A DNA stretch of 64,000 nt. It comes from Apostichopus japonicus (lineage: Eukaryota; Echinodermata; Holothuroidea; Aspidochirotida; Stichopodidae). Positions 35,345 through 47,086 of the stretch are shown here, one piece after another (position 1 is the stretch's first letter; every line of letters begins with the position of its first letter). The position numbers were made by a program, and so were the translations under genes. The notes beneath the pieces are model-generated. The model was given only the letters and a program-made list of their open reading frames with translations, did not search any database and was not told the DNA's origin. The stretch is taken from positions 21,980,960-22,044,959 of the forward strand of contig NC_092563.1 of NCBI RefSeq assembly GCF_037975245.1, read 5' to 3'.

Positions 35345-35353
35345 GTATGCTGC

Positions 35354-35914
35354 ACTCGTATTGAACACTCAAATTCTGCTTATGCCACTGGATAAAGCTA
35401 GTCTCTCTCCCACCCCCCCCCCCCCCCCTCATTCCAACTCTCGTCCCATTGCTGCCTGTAATCAGACTTTCTGTGGGCCAGTAGAACAACACCGTACGGT
35501 AACTGCCTGAACTGACAATTGACACTAGATGCTCAGCGGCAGGTGTACCAGTTTGATGAAGAAATTAACTTTGTTCTACCAGATGAGATTTTGTAATCCG
35601 TAGTTTTATTGAGTTTGGTTGCACTTTAAGATTACTGTCATGTAAATTATTTACCGAAGTCCACATGACATCGAACTATCCTATCTATATCCATATAATA
35701 ATGTCAGTTTGAACTTTAAACTCACTGACAGTGTACTAATTGAACTCATGGATTTTGAATCAATTTAGAGGATTCCAAACTTACAAAGTCTGACGATATG
35801 CCAGGGGAATACCGTTACAACTAAAACAAAAAGCAATACTTGTAAAACAATTTTGTTTTTATTTGTCTATTCTGTGGTTTGGTTTATTATCTGGATAAAA
35901 CCCGAATCGTGTTA
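35354..35914. other. Unassigned sequence with a C tract
   Basis: C run near 35,405-35,430. No gene or further element ends recognised. Confidence 0.4.
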
Positions 35915-38555
35915 TATGTTAATTAATTTTCCTATTGATGTTAAATTTCTAGTGCTAAATTCCATGACAGTGACAGCATGAGCAACAAAGGGTAAACTGT
36001 GTCAATTGATACCAATTTGAATGTACACTGTCCTTCTTAAAGTCATCCAATAATATGATAATAATAATGTGAGATAAAAAAGGTCTGTGTTATAAAAAAA
36101 ATGATCCAGACCAGTTTTATAAGTGTGTTTTCCCCATGAAACCTATAATTGGATGCATTTCTGATCATTGTGCTTCAGGAATATAAAAATAAATCAAAAG
36201 TTTTAATTGAATCCACTATTAATATCTCAAAATGGAAACAATAATGGTTACAGTCAATTATAAACAAAAGGATACCAAAAGGGGTAACTCACTAATATGC
36301 AACAAATAATGTCAGGTGGGAATTTTTGTATTTTATATTTGAGTCACTTTTTGTTCTGTCATTTTATACAGTCTAATGCTGTGAGGCAAATCCAAATAAA
36401 ACTGACTTTTTTTGAGTTTTAACTTCACAGTTACAACTGGTATTTTTCTCTTTTTAAGTTTTCATAATAATATAAAGAACAAATACCAAATGTTATACTG
36501 CATTATATGTCATAGGTTTTAGCAACTACTATCTTCTAATCTTTGCCATCCCAAATTCTCTCTATGAATGCCATGGCATTGCCTCAATTCCTTATACTTT
36601 TTTTTTTAATTTGATCAGTGGAGAATAATCACATGAGTCGTAATGCAATAAGAACCCCCCCCCCAAAAAAAAAACCTTCTATTTTTCTGGTTGATCTAAC
36701 TTATATCAGATAGTAATAAACAAAATACATTTTTTGTCTCAACAATATATCAACTATATTATTAGTTTCTCCTGCTCAAGCTCTTCCAATTATTCTGTAT
36801 CATTTTTTTTTATCAATTCAAGTCAATTGCATGATCTAATATGACCCTGTTGCAATGAATTTCTATTTTACAAGTTATTTAAGTACTACCCTTTTGAATT
36901 GGTCTATAAAGTTTTATGCCTTTAATGGATTAATTTGATCACTAATTCCCTCCACCCATGCCTACCCATACCCCTTCTCCCACACCCCACATCTCCCAAA
37001 CACACACATATCCACAACACAAGAACTTGTCCTGTACATTGTGAAATTAATAAGAAACAGTATTTATGTTTCATGGGTTTTGAATTAATGAAAAGTATAG
37101 GGCAGCGAGGGAGAATCTTGATTACCTGTAACGACTTGCCCAGCAATAATTAGTTGTGACCAAGAAGATATCTCGTTGTAACTGCTAACGACAGATTAAA
37201 GGACCTCTTTGCCACCCACCTACCCTTTCCCATATCACTCAAACTAACCTTACTATAGTACACCAATGTGTTTCCAACCATTACCACATCTTCTCAATTT
37301 AACCTTTGTATATTTTATATCCCTTCACTTTTTTGGCTATTTTATGTATATAGTTTTTGGGCCAATAGTAACAATTTTAAAATGTTTATCAGTCCTTTCT
37401 TAAACACCAGACACAAATCAGCATAACTCCCAAAGTAAGAAAGTCCTATAAAAATGAAGAAAAAAATTATAGCTTGGCACCTTCACTACCTAACAACTGA
37501 TTAATGCACCAAAATCCAACCTGCAACAGATAATCACACAACGACCCACTTCAAATTCACCTTCGTCGAAATGGCGGATACAAGAACAGTTTGAAGATAT
37601 GGTGACCAACTCTGCTTTACAATTTCAGAAACAATATGTACCTCTTGCCCACTTCCTTGGTTACTTCACAATTATTGCTCTAGGTAACAGATAAAAATTT
37701 CTTCTCAAAGCCATAAAAAATGTCACAAAAATAAACTGTTAGAACTAACATCCACTAAGCTTGTCAAAACCAAGTCTTTACTAAAAGAAAAGTGAAATCC
37801 TGCATAATAATAATATAATATCTTTCCTACTTCTCTGTGATCTTCCTGTACAAGTCGTTTGCTGTCAAATTGTTTTTTCTTTTCTTTTTTTCTAACATTT
37901 TTTTTTTTTGGGTGGGGGAGGTGGGGTGTCTTTAAGTTTTGTATTCATTTTTATCTTTTTTAGTTGTTTTTGCTTTGATATCAACACTACAAACTTTCCA
38001 TCATCTTGCTTCTTCTCCTGTCACAGTATGACAACATTAATAATATTCTTTTAAGCTTTTTACTATGCTTTATATTCTCTTCCTAGGTGAGCAAAAAACC
38101 AACAAAATATGGTTTCTTTGTCACTGAATAGTTAAAAAATAATCATCAAGAGAAAAAGATTTGATATAAACAATAATTGCATTGTTGACAAGGCTGACAA
38201 TGTGAAAGTAGACGTGTTTGATTACTATCCGCTTCACTTTGAGATTAGCAACACATTAACACTGAATAAACGGACTCTCTTTGAGTGAATTTCAGATTGG
38301 AGTCACGGTAGACACTTTTAATTGCTCATTTCAGTACATCCACTTACATCACAAATCATGAAACCGAACTAACAGCAATACTTTTTTTCTCTCTCCTTAA
38401 TCAAAGAACAGCTGATTTTCTAGATTACTTCTAAAGTCTTGTCTGTTTACCAATTTCACAGTCTTCTTTGTTGGTTTTCTTGTCCCCCAATCAATCTTGT
38501 CGCTTTCATAAATTAAACCGAGATAATACAGGCACTTTTTGTCTCATCTTTTGAC
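35915..38555. repeat. Segmental duplication block A8, non-coding part (matches 60,050-62,853)
   Basis: Collinear AT-rich sequence. It lies downstream of the TENT4 stop codon on the minus strand, so it may include 3' UTR and flanking DNA. Copy B has about 130 extra bp around 62,270-62,400 (ATCGTCATTAAATGG onward). No independent gene. Confidence 0.8.
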
Positions 38556-39143
38556 TCAGTTCTTTGCCCCTCTCTTAGAGTTATCCTTTTTATGCTTCTT
38601 CTTTAATCTTTTGTTCACAGAGTTACTATTTTGACTGCCATTGTTATTATTGTCTCCGCCACTGCTGCCACTCTGGGTTGAGTTGCCACCGCTATTGTGG
38701 CGGAATTTGCCATGCTGGTTGGTATAATTCTTGCTTCTATAAGTCTTTGATACCACTGGCTGTAAAGACGAAGAGGTCCCTCCTGGAGAATTTCGGGAGT
38801 TTCCCTTCGGCAGAGACGTTTGAATTTCAGACTTGTTATTGGATGAGACGGTGACCTCAATATGAGGCGTGACTACTTGCTGCTCCTTGGCGGTCTGCTT
38901 GCTCAGCGAGTTCTCTGCGTTACCACGAACAGAGTTAGAAGTATGATTGCACCGTTTGCCGAATTTTGATTGTTTGTGATATATCTGCCCATGGGAGACT
39001 GGTTTCTTAAGTTCCTGTGTCCAGGCTTTGTCAGTACTAGTTTCAGGTTCAACACTAGGGACAGTCTCCCTTTTAGAGGGTCCTTGGACAGAGTCGATGG
39101 TGTCCTTGGAAGAACCAGAAGTTTGTGAAGACATTTCTGATTC
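38556..39143 (-). CDS. TENT4: TENT4 (PAPD5/PAPD7-like) last exon, copy A
   Basis: A 588-bp exon with acceptor TTTTCTAG before 39143 and stop TAA at 38558-38556. It begins ESEMSSQTSGSSKDTIDS and ends RLKKKHKKDNSKRGAKN: a Ser/Asn/Gly-rich disordered tail closing in a basic cluster. TENT4 family proteins (Trf4-like non-canonical poly(A) polymerases of TRAMP-like nuclear surveillance and mRNA guanylation) have such tails. It joins in phase 0 to the exon ending at 39466. Copy A is open throughout; copy B (62,854-63,441) has the same length but a stop. Assignment rests mainly on the upstream catalytic-region exons. Confidence 0.75.
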   Translation of the reverse strand, partial: ESEMSSQTSGSSKDTIDSVQGPSKRETVPSVEPETSTDKAWTQELKKPVSHGQIYHKQSKFGKRCNHTSNSVRGNAENSLSKQTAKEQQVVTPHIEVTVSSNNKSEIQTSLPKGNSRNSPGGTSSSLQPVVSKTYRSKNYTNQHGKFRHNSGGNSTQSGSSGGDNNNNGSQNSNSVNKRLKKKHKKDNSKRGAKN

Positions 39144-39465
39144 CTAGAAAATTACAAAAGGGAAAACAAAATGATTTTTATCTGATTCAGATTTGAAGGC
39201 ACATTATATGACAGGCAAAAAGTGCCAAAAGTGCAAGACAGTACCCCCACCCCACCCTTCCCCCATCGCAAATCAGAATCACTTAATTTTTTAACAAATA
39301 ATCATTCATTATGGATGCAAGGACAGACAAAAAAGGACACCAGAGTGTAAGAAGAAATATTATAATATCCTGTAAAATGTTTCCAAATGTTTTTGGACCT
39401 GTCTTTTTTTCTTTTCAGTATTTGAGAGGAGTGGATTAAATTGCTATATTGAGCAGACAACTTAC

Positions 39466-39853
39466 AGAATCACTGGAACTAGACACAATTTCACCAGAGG
39501 AAGAAGATATAGACGTGATTTTGTTGTTGATGACATCGTTGGAGTTGGACATATTGGTGGCAGCAGTGGGGTTCATTGCACTTTTTTTGTTGACCTCTTG
39601 GCAAGATCCTGTCTCTTGGCTATTTCTCTGAGAACTGTCAGCAAGGATGATGGTTGTAGCATTCACAGGGTGGATCGGCTGTGCTATCCTCAAGGCTGTG
39701 TCCGGTAAACAGAAGGCATCTGGTTGAGGTATATTACAATGTATGGAAAACTTGTGTGGATACATAGCCATTGCTTTCCGGGCCCAATTTTGCTGGACCC
39801 ATAACCTATGGTCCATCACTTCGTCTGTTACCCTTATAATGCGACCGAGGATG
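39466..39853 (-). CDS. TENT4: TENT4 exon: conserved post-catalytic [12 protein letters not shown] segment
   Basis: A 388-bp exon with acceptor CACACAG and donor GTAAGT. It opens (S)[20 protein letters not shown], almost identical to the [20 protein letters not shown] segment of vertebrate PAPD5/PAPD7. It then runs into a Ser-rich linker ending SSSSGEIVSSSSDS. The longer ORF extending to 40,032 is intronic read-through. This segment follows the PAP-associated domain in the family. Both exon junctions keep phase. Confidence 0.88.
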
Positions 39854-40386
39854 CTGTGTGGAGCAAAACCAAAAGAAAAAGGAACAAATAAATCTAGGGG
39901 ACAATCTGAGTGGAAATGACTGTAATGTTGCTTAATGAAATATTTACACTGTACCTCTGGAGGCAACCTAGTGTGATCTAGGTTGAGGATCAACACTTTT
40001 TTGTTTAGATTTAAACATTTCTCAATCAACAATATTTTCTTACTGAATATGACAAGCAGTAATGGTTACCCTTTGTTGGTACGATACCTTTGACAGTAAA
40101 TTTGACAGTACCTTTGACAGTAAATTTTCAAAACAACGAGTATATGTAACTTTCAGTCAAAATTGTGTACCGCTATACTGTGGTAAGGTTATAAAGAAAG
40201 TCTCTTCCAGCTTCATTTGGGCCTGACTGTTTGACAAAAGAAATATACCCTGATAGGTAAAATATGCTACAACTTGACAGATTGATCAAAAGTAATGTAG
40301 GGGGAGGAAGGGGCGAGGGCTGAAATACATGGAAGCTTTACCCGATATTTTCTAGAAGTTTTGTGAAGAAAAAGCATTTCACTGAC

Positions 40387-40491
40387 CTATGACCATTACT
40401 TTCTTGGTCTACATGAGGTATAACAGCTTGGGTGAGCACTTGGTAGGCATAATGGAATGTTTTCCTCACTTCCATGAATCCAAAAGAGTTC
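40387..40491 (-). CDS. TENT4: TENT4 exon: end of the PAP-associated domain
   Basis: A 105-bp exon with acceptor TTGGCAG and donor GTCAGT. It reads NSFGFMEVRKTFHYAYQVLT, then QAVIPHVDQESNGH, matching the family segment S-Y-G-A-M-Q-V-K-Q-A-F-D-Y-A-Y-x-V-L. The downstream junction (AG|C gives Ser before ILGRI) is in frame. The upstream junction is not. The previous exon ends one base into a codon, while this one needs two bases before it, so the inferred splice shifts frame. Confidence 0.8.
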
Positions 40492-40981
40492 CTGCCAAGA
40501 TTTAACTCCAGTCGACAATCGAGAAATGTTAAAATGGAATAATAGCTTAATCTGACATGAAAGTAGAGAAAGCTTCTTCCTGGGCAATTAACATCATGTT
40601 TATTTATTTCTTAATGCAGAAATGAATACAACCCTTATCTTTCCCCTCAGTTGTGTTCTTTTGTTTGGTAGCAGATCTTCCTTATATTCTCTGCCATGTA
40701 TTAAAGGTAAAGAGATGTTTGTGTTTATACTGTTTTTTTCTCATCTCCCCTCCACTCACCCCCTCCCATCACATGTGAATATACAGTATTTGATAACACA
40801 AAGAAAAATAGCAAAACTCAGAAGCCTTAAACTAGGAAATATTTCATTTTATAATGCAAAGGAATATTTATGACATATCCCAAATTGAATGAGAAGTTGA
40901 CAATATTCTGAATATTTCTACTTTGATATCATAAAAGTTGAACTTTTAGTGAAAAAAATGGGCAGTGTAAATTGGACTTAC

Positions 40982-41195
<214 letters not shown>

Positions 41196-41637
41196 CTACA
41201 CAATTAAATACAAGAGATTATTGGATCAAGTCTGGGCTAAACAAAAAAAATCCCACCCAACTTAGACCAGAAAGCCAGTGGGCTTATTGAGATTCCTTGC
41301 CAATTGAGATTATAATCCCATGCTTTCGTCATTGTTGATTATTTTTAGCAAAATTCAACTCAAGCCCTGCCCCATAATAAAATCGTGCATAATATCACAT
41401 TGAACATACATTATCATGTATATACCCGCTATCTACCAACACCTTCACACAAAGTTTATCAATTCTGAAAAATGTTTTCATTTGACCCTGTGACCTCATT
41501 AATATTCTTGAGATGAGCACCAAAATCAATAAGGTCGCTGGTTAATTAAAAAAAACCTACTTTGTATTCTCTTCTTTTTGGAACAATTTTTAAAATGTGA
41601 CACAGCAAACTACATTCATCTGTTTCAAATAGTTCAC

Positions 41638-41733
41638 CTCAATAAACTTGGCACATTCTGTGGTGGTTTTTACATTAAAGCTGATATCAACCCGAATCTG
41701 AGTGAAGGCATCTGTCAGTTTCACGATGGGCAC
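41638..41733 (-). CDS. TENT4: TENT4 exon: third catalytic Asp (RVDISF)
   Basis: A 96-bp, 32-codon exon, phase 0 at both ends, with an AAAG acceptor and GTGAAC donor. It encodes VPIVKLTDAFTQIRVDISFN then VKTTTECAKFIE, matching family [20 protein letters not shown]; the Asp of VDISF is the third metal-binding carboxylate. In TENT4 genes the next segment should be the helical YPVLPYLVLVLKQF and GGIGSYSL region. I found nothing like it in 41,175-41,637, so that exon is missing from this locus. Confidence 0.9.
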
Positions 41734-42916
41734 CTTTATAGACAAAAAAATATATTAAAATAATCCAAACTCAGATAATAATTTATGACTTTATCACTTC
41801 ATCAGATTGGGAAATGTGTACCCCTCTTTTTTACAAAGAAATGAGTTGGGCTGAAGGTAGTGAGTTAACTATACAGCTAGGACACTGCTCATGGCAGAAA
41901 TGTTGCCATCTCTCCTGTGGCCTCCTACTGTACAAGTCGTGGCTGTTATAGAAGCTTCCAGAGTTTATGAGAAGCCATGATTCCATGGCTAATAGGTAAT
42001 AAATGTGAAAAACTGGATAAACAAGTTCCATGTCACAAATATGCATGTTTGACACTTGAATAGTAGACCTATAAAGCAGATACGAATACGCTATGGTGAA
42101 GTGTTGTTTTGTATTTTTAGGTTATCTATCAATAACTAATATGAAAACTTCTGGACAATATTTTTAAATATTAAGGGATGAATTTCAGGCATCCTTAAAC
42201 ATTCTTTAACAAAATCCAAAACTGAAGTATCACTGTATTCATATGTTCCTTGTCCTGATGGTGCAAGCTAGCTAGGCAGTGGCCATTATGACAACTTTAA
42301 CAAGTAGCTCAGTGCACACCCTGGGATCCAAAACCTTTGGACACTATGTTCATACTTCACTCTTACCAGAAAGGCTTATATAAGTCAACTTATACACTAA
42401 TCACTGTACAATACACTACTCTGTTTCTTATCACTTGACCAGATTACATGTGGATTTATGCATGACAATACCAACCTGTCTGCCCAGCCTGCATATGCAC
42501 TTTCCTACTGTATATATCTAGACTACATGGTCAGAACATTTTATCACCATCCCCCCCCCCCCTCCCCCTCCTCCACTTCTGGTACTTTACCTACGTTCCC
42601 TTCCTTATAGATCAACCATTCAAAGAAGCAACTATGTGAAATTTATTTTTCTTTCCACGTTGCCCTTTGGTGATTGTTTCTTACCAAATAGTGTGACCCA
42701 CTAGCAGAGTGGAAGGCTTCTAATGGACTTAGATAAACTTGGATAGTCTATAGAAATACTAGACAGATGACTAAACGGGGTTTGTTGATTGCAAACAACA
42801 TTTACTCTCACTATCTGTTTAATACAGTTTTCTTTCCCTTCAGATTTGTGCACATTTCAACAAACACAGACATATATGACCAGAAGAAGATATTTCCTGA
42901 CAATAATTGGACTTAC

Positions 42917-43037
42917 AGTGGCTTTATCCAGTACTTTAATGGTCCCTTGTGAAGGGAGTGCACAGTTCTTTAGCTCCTCTCCGAGGCGACGGCAGGGATT
43001 GTCTCCTAGATCTCCGAGAAAGACAAGATCGATATCA
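42917..43037 (-). CDS. TENT4: TENT4 exon: SDIDL nucleotidyltransferase motif
   Basis: A 121-bp exon with acceptor TTCTTTGCAG and donor GTAAGT. It encodes (S)DIDLVFLGDLGDNPCRRL, then GEELKNCALPSQGTIKVLDK and AT, running in frame into VPIVKL. D-I-D is the catalytic Asp pair of the DNA polymerase beta-like fold. The preceding exon should supply FGSFKTGLYLPT, but I see no such sequence between 43,038 and 44,993, where a minisatellite sits. The gene's N-terminal half is therefore absent here. Confidence 0.9.
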
Positions 43038-43269
43038 CTGCAAAGAAGGAATAAAGAATCATATTAATAATGAATATTAATAAGTCTACCCACCCAAAGT
43101 TCAAAGTGTCAGTACTGAAAGTTTGAGTGTTATTTTTAAAGAGTTTACCACATAGACCGGGATGGTAAAACTAGAAGCAATGAAGAGGAGGGGGTTGGGG
43201 GGCGGGGCATATGCCCTTCCACTTTTGTGAAAAACTGCCCTTTTTGTGAAAAGGTGCACCTTTTCATTA

Positions 43270-44870
43270 TTTTTTTTTAAATTTATAATGCTCCATTCCC
43301 TATAGCATGGTCCATCCCCATATAATGCTCCATTCCCCTTAGCATGGTCCAAACTCATATAATGCTCCATTCCCTATAGCATGGTCCATCCCCATATAAT
43401 GCTCCATTCCCATAGCATAGTCCAAACTCATATAATGCTCCATTCCCTATAGCATGGTCAATACTCATATAATGCTCCATTCCCCATAGCATGGTCCATC
43501 TCAATAGTAGGCTCCATTCCCCATAGCATGGTCCATACACATATAATGCTCCATTCCCCATAGCATGGTCCATACTCATATAATGCTCCATTCCCTATAG
43601 CATGGTTTATCCTAATAGTTTCTTCCATTCCCCATAGCATGGTCCATGCTCATATAATGCTCCATTCCCAACAGCATGGTCCATCTCAATAGTATGCTAC
43701 ATTCCTTATAGCATGTTCCAACACCATATAATGCTCCATTCCCCATAGCATGGTCCATCTCAATAGTATGCTACATTCCCCATAGCATGGTCCATACTCA
43801 TATAATGCTCCGTTCCCTATAGCATGGTCCATCCCAATAGTTTGTTCCATTCCCTATAGCATGGTCCATGCTCATATAATGCTCCATTCCCCATAGCATG
43901 GTCCATCTCAATAGTATGCTACATTCCCCATAGCATGGTCCATACTCATATAATGCTCCGTTCCCTATAGCATGGTCCATCCCAATAGTTTGTTCCATTC
44001 CCTATAGCATGGTCCATGCTCATATAATGCTCCATTCCCCATAGCATGGTCCATCTCAATAGTATGCTACATTCCTTATAGCATGTTCCAACACCATATA
44101 ATGCTCCATTCCCCATAGCATGGTCCATCTCAATAGTATGCTACATTCCCTATTATTATTATTATTATGGATCCTTATATAGCGCAAATACTATAACATA
44201 TGTATATTCAAATGCGCTTTACATGATGAAGAATAAAACAAAAATAAGTAGAATTAAAAAAAAAAAACAAATCAAGTTAAATTAAGTTAATAAAAAAAGT
44301 GGATAAAAGAATATAATAATTACATGATAAACAGTAAAACAAATATATAACAAGAAAAAAATTAACGAAATAATAATACATAAAATGAATTCAGATATTA
44401 TAAGCATTGCAGTATAAATGAGTCTTAAGTTTGGATTTAAACAGGGTAAAACTTTCAATTTTTCTTAAAACCTCAGGGAGTGAATTCCATAAAACTGGCG
44501 AAGCATAGCTAAAAGATCTCGGTCCAAATTTTGCAGTTCTTATGTTAGGAACAGTTAAAAGCAGACGGGACGAGGAACGCAACGGTGTGTAAAGATCTAT
44601 AGCATGGTCCATACTCATATAATGCTATTCCCCATAACATGGTCCATACTCATATCATGCTCCATTCCCTATAGCATGGTCCATCCCAATAGTTTGTTCC
44701 ATTCCCCATAGCATGGTCCATACTCATATTATGCTCCAGAATTCCCTATAGCATGGTCCATCTCAATAGTATGCACCATTCCCGATAGCATGGTCCATAC
44801 TCATATAATGCTTTATTCCCCATAGCATGGTCCATCCATCAATCTATGACTCACTCCCAATAATATGCTC
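43270..44870. repeat. 37-bp minisatellite (CATATAATGCTCCATTCCCC family)
   Basis: Dozens of direct units combining ATAATGCTCCATTCCCCATA and GCATGGTCCAT(ACT/CTC), with higher-order repeats of about 150 bp visible at 43,690-44,145. It lies in the interval where 3' SPG7 exons and 5' TENT4 exons should meet. Minus-strand peptides of the MEHYMSMDHAMGN type are by-products of the repeat. A LINE fragment splits the array. Confidence 0.9.
44154..44596 (-). mobile_element. 5'-truncated non-LTR retrotransposon in the minisatellite
   Basis: The minus-strand peptide (about 44,600-44,391) contains FGPRSFSYASPVLWNSLPEV, then LRKIESFTLFKSKLKTHLYC. This is the canonical C-terminal end of CR1/L2/Rex-like reverse transcriptase proteins. 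The 3' UTR ends GCGCTATATAAGGATCCATA with ATA repeats. A short CTAT duplication flanks it in the array. Only the last 70 or so residues remain. Confidence 0.85.
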
Positions 44871-44993
44871 TATTCCCCATAGCATTATCAGTTTCTCATA
44901 TCATTGCCTGTCTCCCATAATATGCCCTGTTCCACGAAGTATACTCAACAGTCAATACCCTACTGCATGCCTCATAACCTGTTAAGTTCTTAC

Positions 44994-45110
44994 CTCTCTA
45001 CCAAACATGATGGCACCATCATGCAAGAACACATGGTCAACGTCAGATTCTGGATTGGATGCCTCACCACTTCCATCAGAATCGTAGTATGTGACAGACA
45101 GACCTTTGAC
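44994..45110 (-). CDS. SPG7: SPG7 (paraplegin) exon: FtsH extracellular-type domain
   Basis: A 117-bp, 39-codon, phase-0 exon with acceptor GGAAAAG and donor GTAAGA. It encodes VKGLSVTYYDSDGSGEASNP, then ESDVDHVFLHDGAIMFGRE. Human paraplegin here reads [27 protein letters not shown]; the ESDV, V-x-L-H-x-GA and FGR residues are shared. This is the intermembrane-space domain of the mitochondrial m-AAA protease subunit. The next exon is not found below it, so AAA+ and M41 peptidase parts are absent from the window. Confidence 0.85.
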
Positions 45111-45770
45111 CTTTTCCAAGTTAAAGATGCGGCAGGGAAAATGGAAAATTGTTAACATGCAAACGTGTGCTTTCAACATTTTGTACAAAAGGGCTTCATC
45201 AAACTTCTTTTACTTTCAATAATACTTTTAATAATGGTTTCTGGAGAGACAAATACCAGAGGACACTGACTTCTCTTATAAAGTTTTATAATCTCAAGGA
45301 TGCAAAGTTCTTACCTAACTGATGTATCTGGTTCTGTTTTGTTTTAATCTGACTATATCACAAGTTACAGGAGTTTACAACCCACAGTGTTAATTGAACA
45401 GAGTAAACCAGCACCTTGACATATTTAATGGAGTTCTTAACCTTATCTTGTTTAGAAATAACTATCAAATTGGGACGGTGGAGATGGGTGGTATAACTGG
45501 CATGTGACTCCTCTCACTACTCCACTTTGTGAAAAACTGATTAGTAATAAAAAAAAATGTTACTCTTTTCTATTTTTGTATATAAGAAAGTGACCAATTT
45601 GTTGAGAAAATAAATGAAATAAAATTATAACTTTGTACAGTTGTAACTTTGTAACAATTGTACAGTTACATTCACAGACTGTACTGGAAATTATGGTAAG
45701 GAATGCTTGGAGGTTTTACTTTTCAATCCAAAAATGTGAAAATGATGAATTCGAATATAAAATATTTCAC

Positions 45771-45922
45771 CTCTCCTTTGGATAACATGTCATTAATAAA
45801 TGTCTGCCAGGAGATGTTCTGGGCATCATCTCTTTTCGAGAGCATGTTTAGCAACGTGATTATAAGGAGAAGCATTAGCAACATTCGGATATTATCATTG
45901 TCCAAGCCTCCCTTCTGAGGAT
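45771..45922 (-). CDS. SPG7: SPG7 exon: first transmembrane helix and ISWQTFINDMLSKGE
   Basis: A 152-bp exon with acceptor TTATACAG and donor GTGAAA. It encodes DPQKGGLDNDNIRMLLMLLL, then IITLLNMLSKRDDAQNISWQ and TFINDMLSKGE. The hydrophobic helix and IS-W-x-x-F-I-x-x-M-L-x-KGE match human SPG7 ([28 protein letters not shown]). It joins in frame to exons at 46,401 and 45,110. The protein would sit in the inner mitochondrial membrane. Confidence 0.9.
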
Positions 45923-46400
45923 CTGTATAATCAAAACAAACAAAAATTGGAAGACGATTCCAGGGAGTACTTTTATACCTTATCTTGAAATAACAAAGGC
46001 AAAACAAATTTCAAAGCATCCCAAGAAACATGAATGCAATTCCTACGAGTAATTTTTGATATTATAAAAACAGCTGAAGTTGGTCCATTGTTGTACCAAG
46101 AGTGAACTTGTAGCAGACAGGTGACATGTCCTAGATACACTTTCACAAACATTCATTTTGTCTGTTCAAAATTATAACCAACTATTTTCGAGTCTGTCAG
46201 CTATCTTGATTTCATCACAAATGTATGTTTGGCCAAATATCTTTAAAACTGTTTGTAAAAGTTTAATGCAAATTTAGAAAACATTAATCCTAGACATGCT
46301 AATTATGAAAACTGAATCATTGTGTTCATCAATGTATCTTCCCAACAAAATAAATACATTTTGTTTTAGACTCAATATTCAGAGAGACACCATACTGTAC

Positions 46401-46465
46401 CTTCTTCATCTTTTTGTTCCTGTTTCTCATCATTTTGATTTTGTCTGTTGGATTGTCTGGGAGAG
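46401..46465 (-). CDS. SPG7: SPG7 exon: charged linker before the first membrane helix
   Basis: A 65-bp exon with acceptor TTTTCCAG and donor GTACAG. In the frame that joins to 45,922 it reads SPRQSNRQNQNDEKQEQKDE. Human paraplegin has a similarly charged K/E-rich linker before its first membrane helix. Sequence identity in such a linker is weak evidence, but phase, position and splice sites all fit. Confidence 0.65.
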
Positions 46466-47086
46466 CTGGAAAATTGTAAAGTTTCTGAAGAAAGAAGATC
46501 ACAAAATAATTACACACAGCTAACATTCTCATCACAAAAGGTAACACACTTTGGTTTAAGATTACTTAGGCTCAGTGTACCCAATTAACAATGCTTTTAG
46601 TCAACAACATGAATTTACAAATTTATAGCTAGGTCAAATGAGTATTAATTCCATACACTAGCATTATTAAAACAAAAGGCAAGGCAGACTAATGTTACAC
46701 ATTTTGCTTTACAAATAAACAAAGTACAGTAATTCACAAGCTTTGAAATAGTAGCGATTAAATATTTGATTATAAAATCAAGAATCTCAATTTTGTTTTA
46801 AATAATGATTTAATGAAGGGTCCTAAACAAAAGGTATGACATCACTGTTCTTCCTCAGCTCTTTCAATCTTAAGTCAGCCATCCTAACGTAACATCATGC
46901 ATATTTAAAAATGTTAACGAATGACCCCTATCGCCTGATTTCTTTTTGAAACTGAAATGACCAACATAAACAATTGTTGGCTTAGTTTACAAGATTTTAT
47001 TTCAAATAGTATTCTCATTTCTATATTTTACCAAGTTCTTTTTGATCAAGACATTATGGAAACACAAAATCAGACCTGGAGCTTAC

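Noticed and set aside
39854-40032. Extension of the [12 protein letters not shown] exon upstream to an ATG at 40,032
   Set aside because: A consensus acceptor (CACACAG) sits exactly at the family's conserved start, so this part is intron.
43270-44870. Regular short repeats that could be taken for a CRISPR array
   Set aside because: Units are contiguous and the spacers are themselves repeated. The context is a eukaryotic intron-bearing locus, so it is a minisatellite.
43037-44994. An in-frame SPG7-TENT4 fusion protein
   Set aside because: The SPG7 exon ends in phase 0 and the TENT4 exon begins one base before the end of a codon, so joining them gives an immediate TGA.
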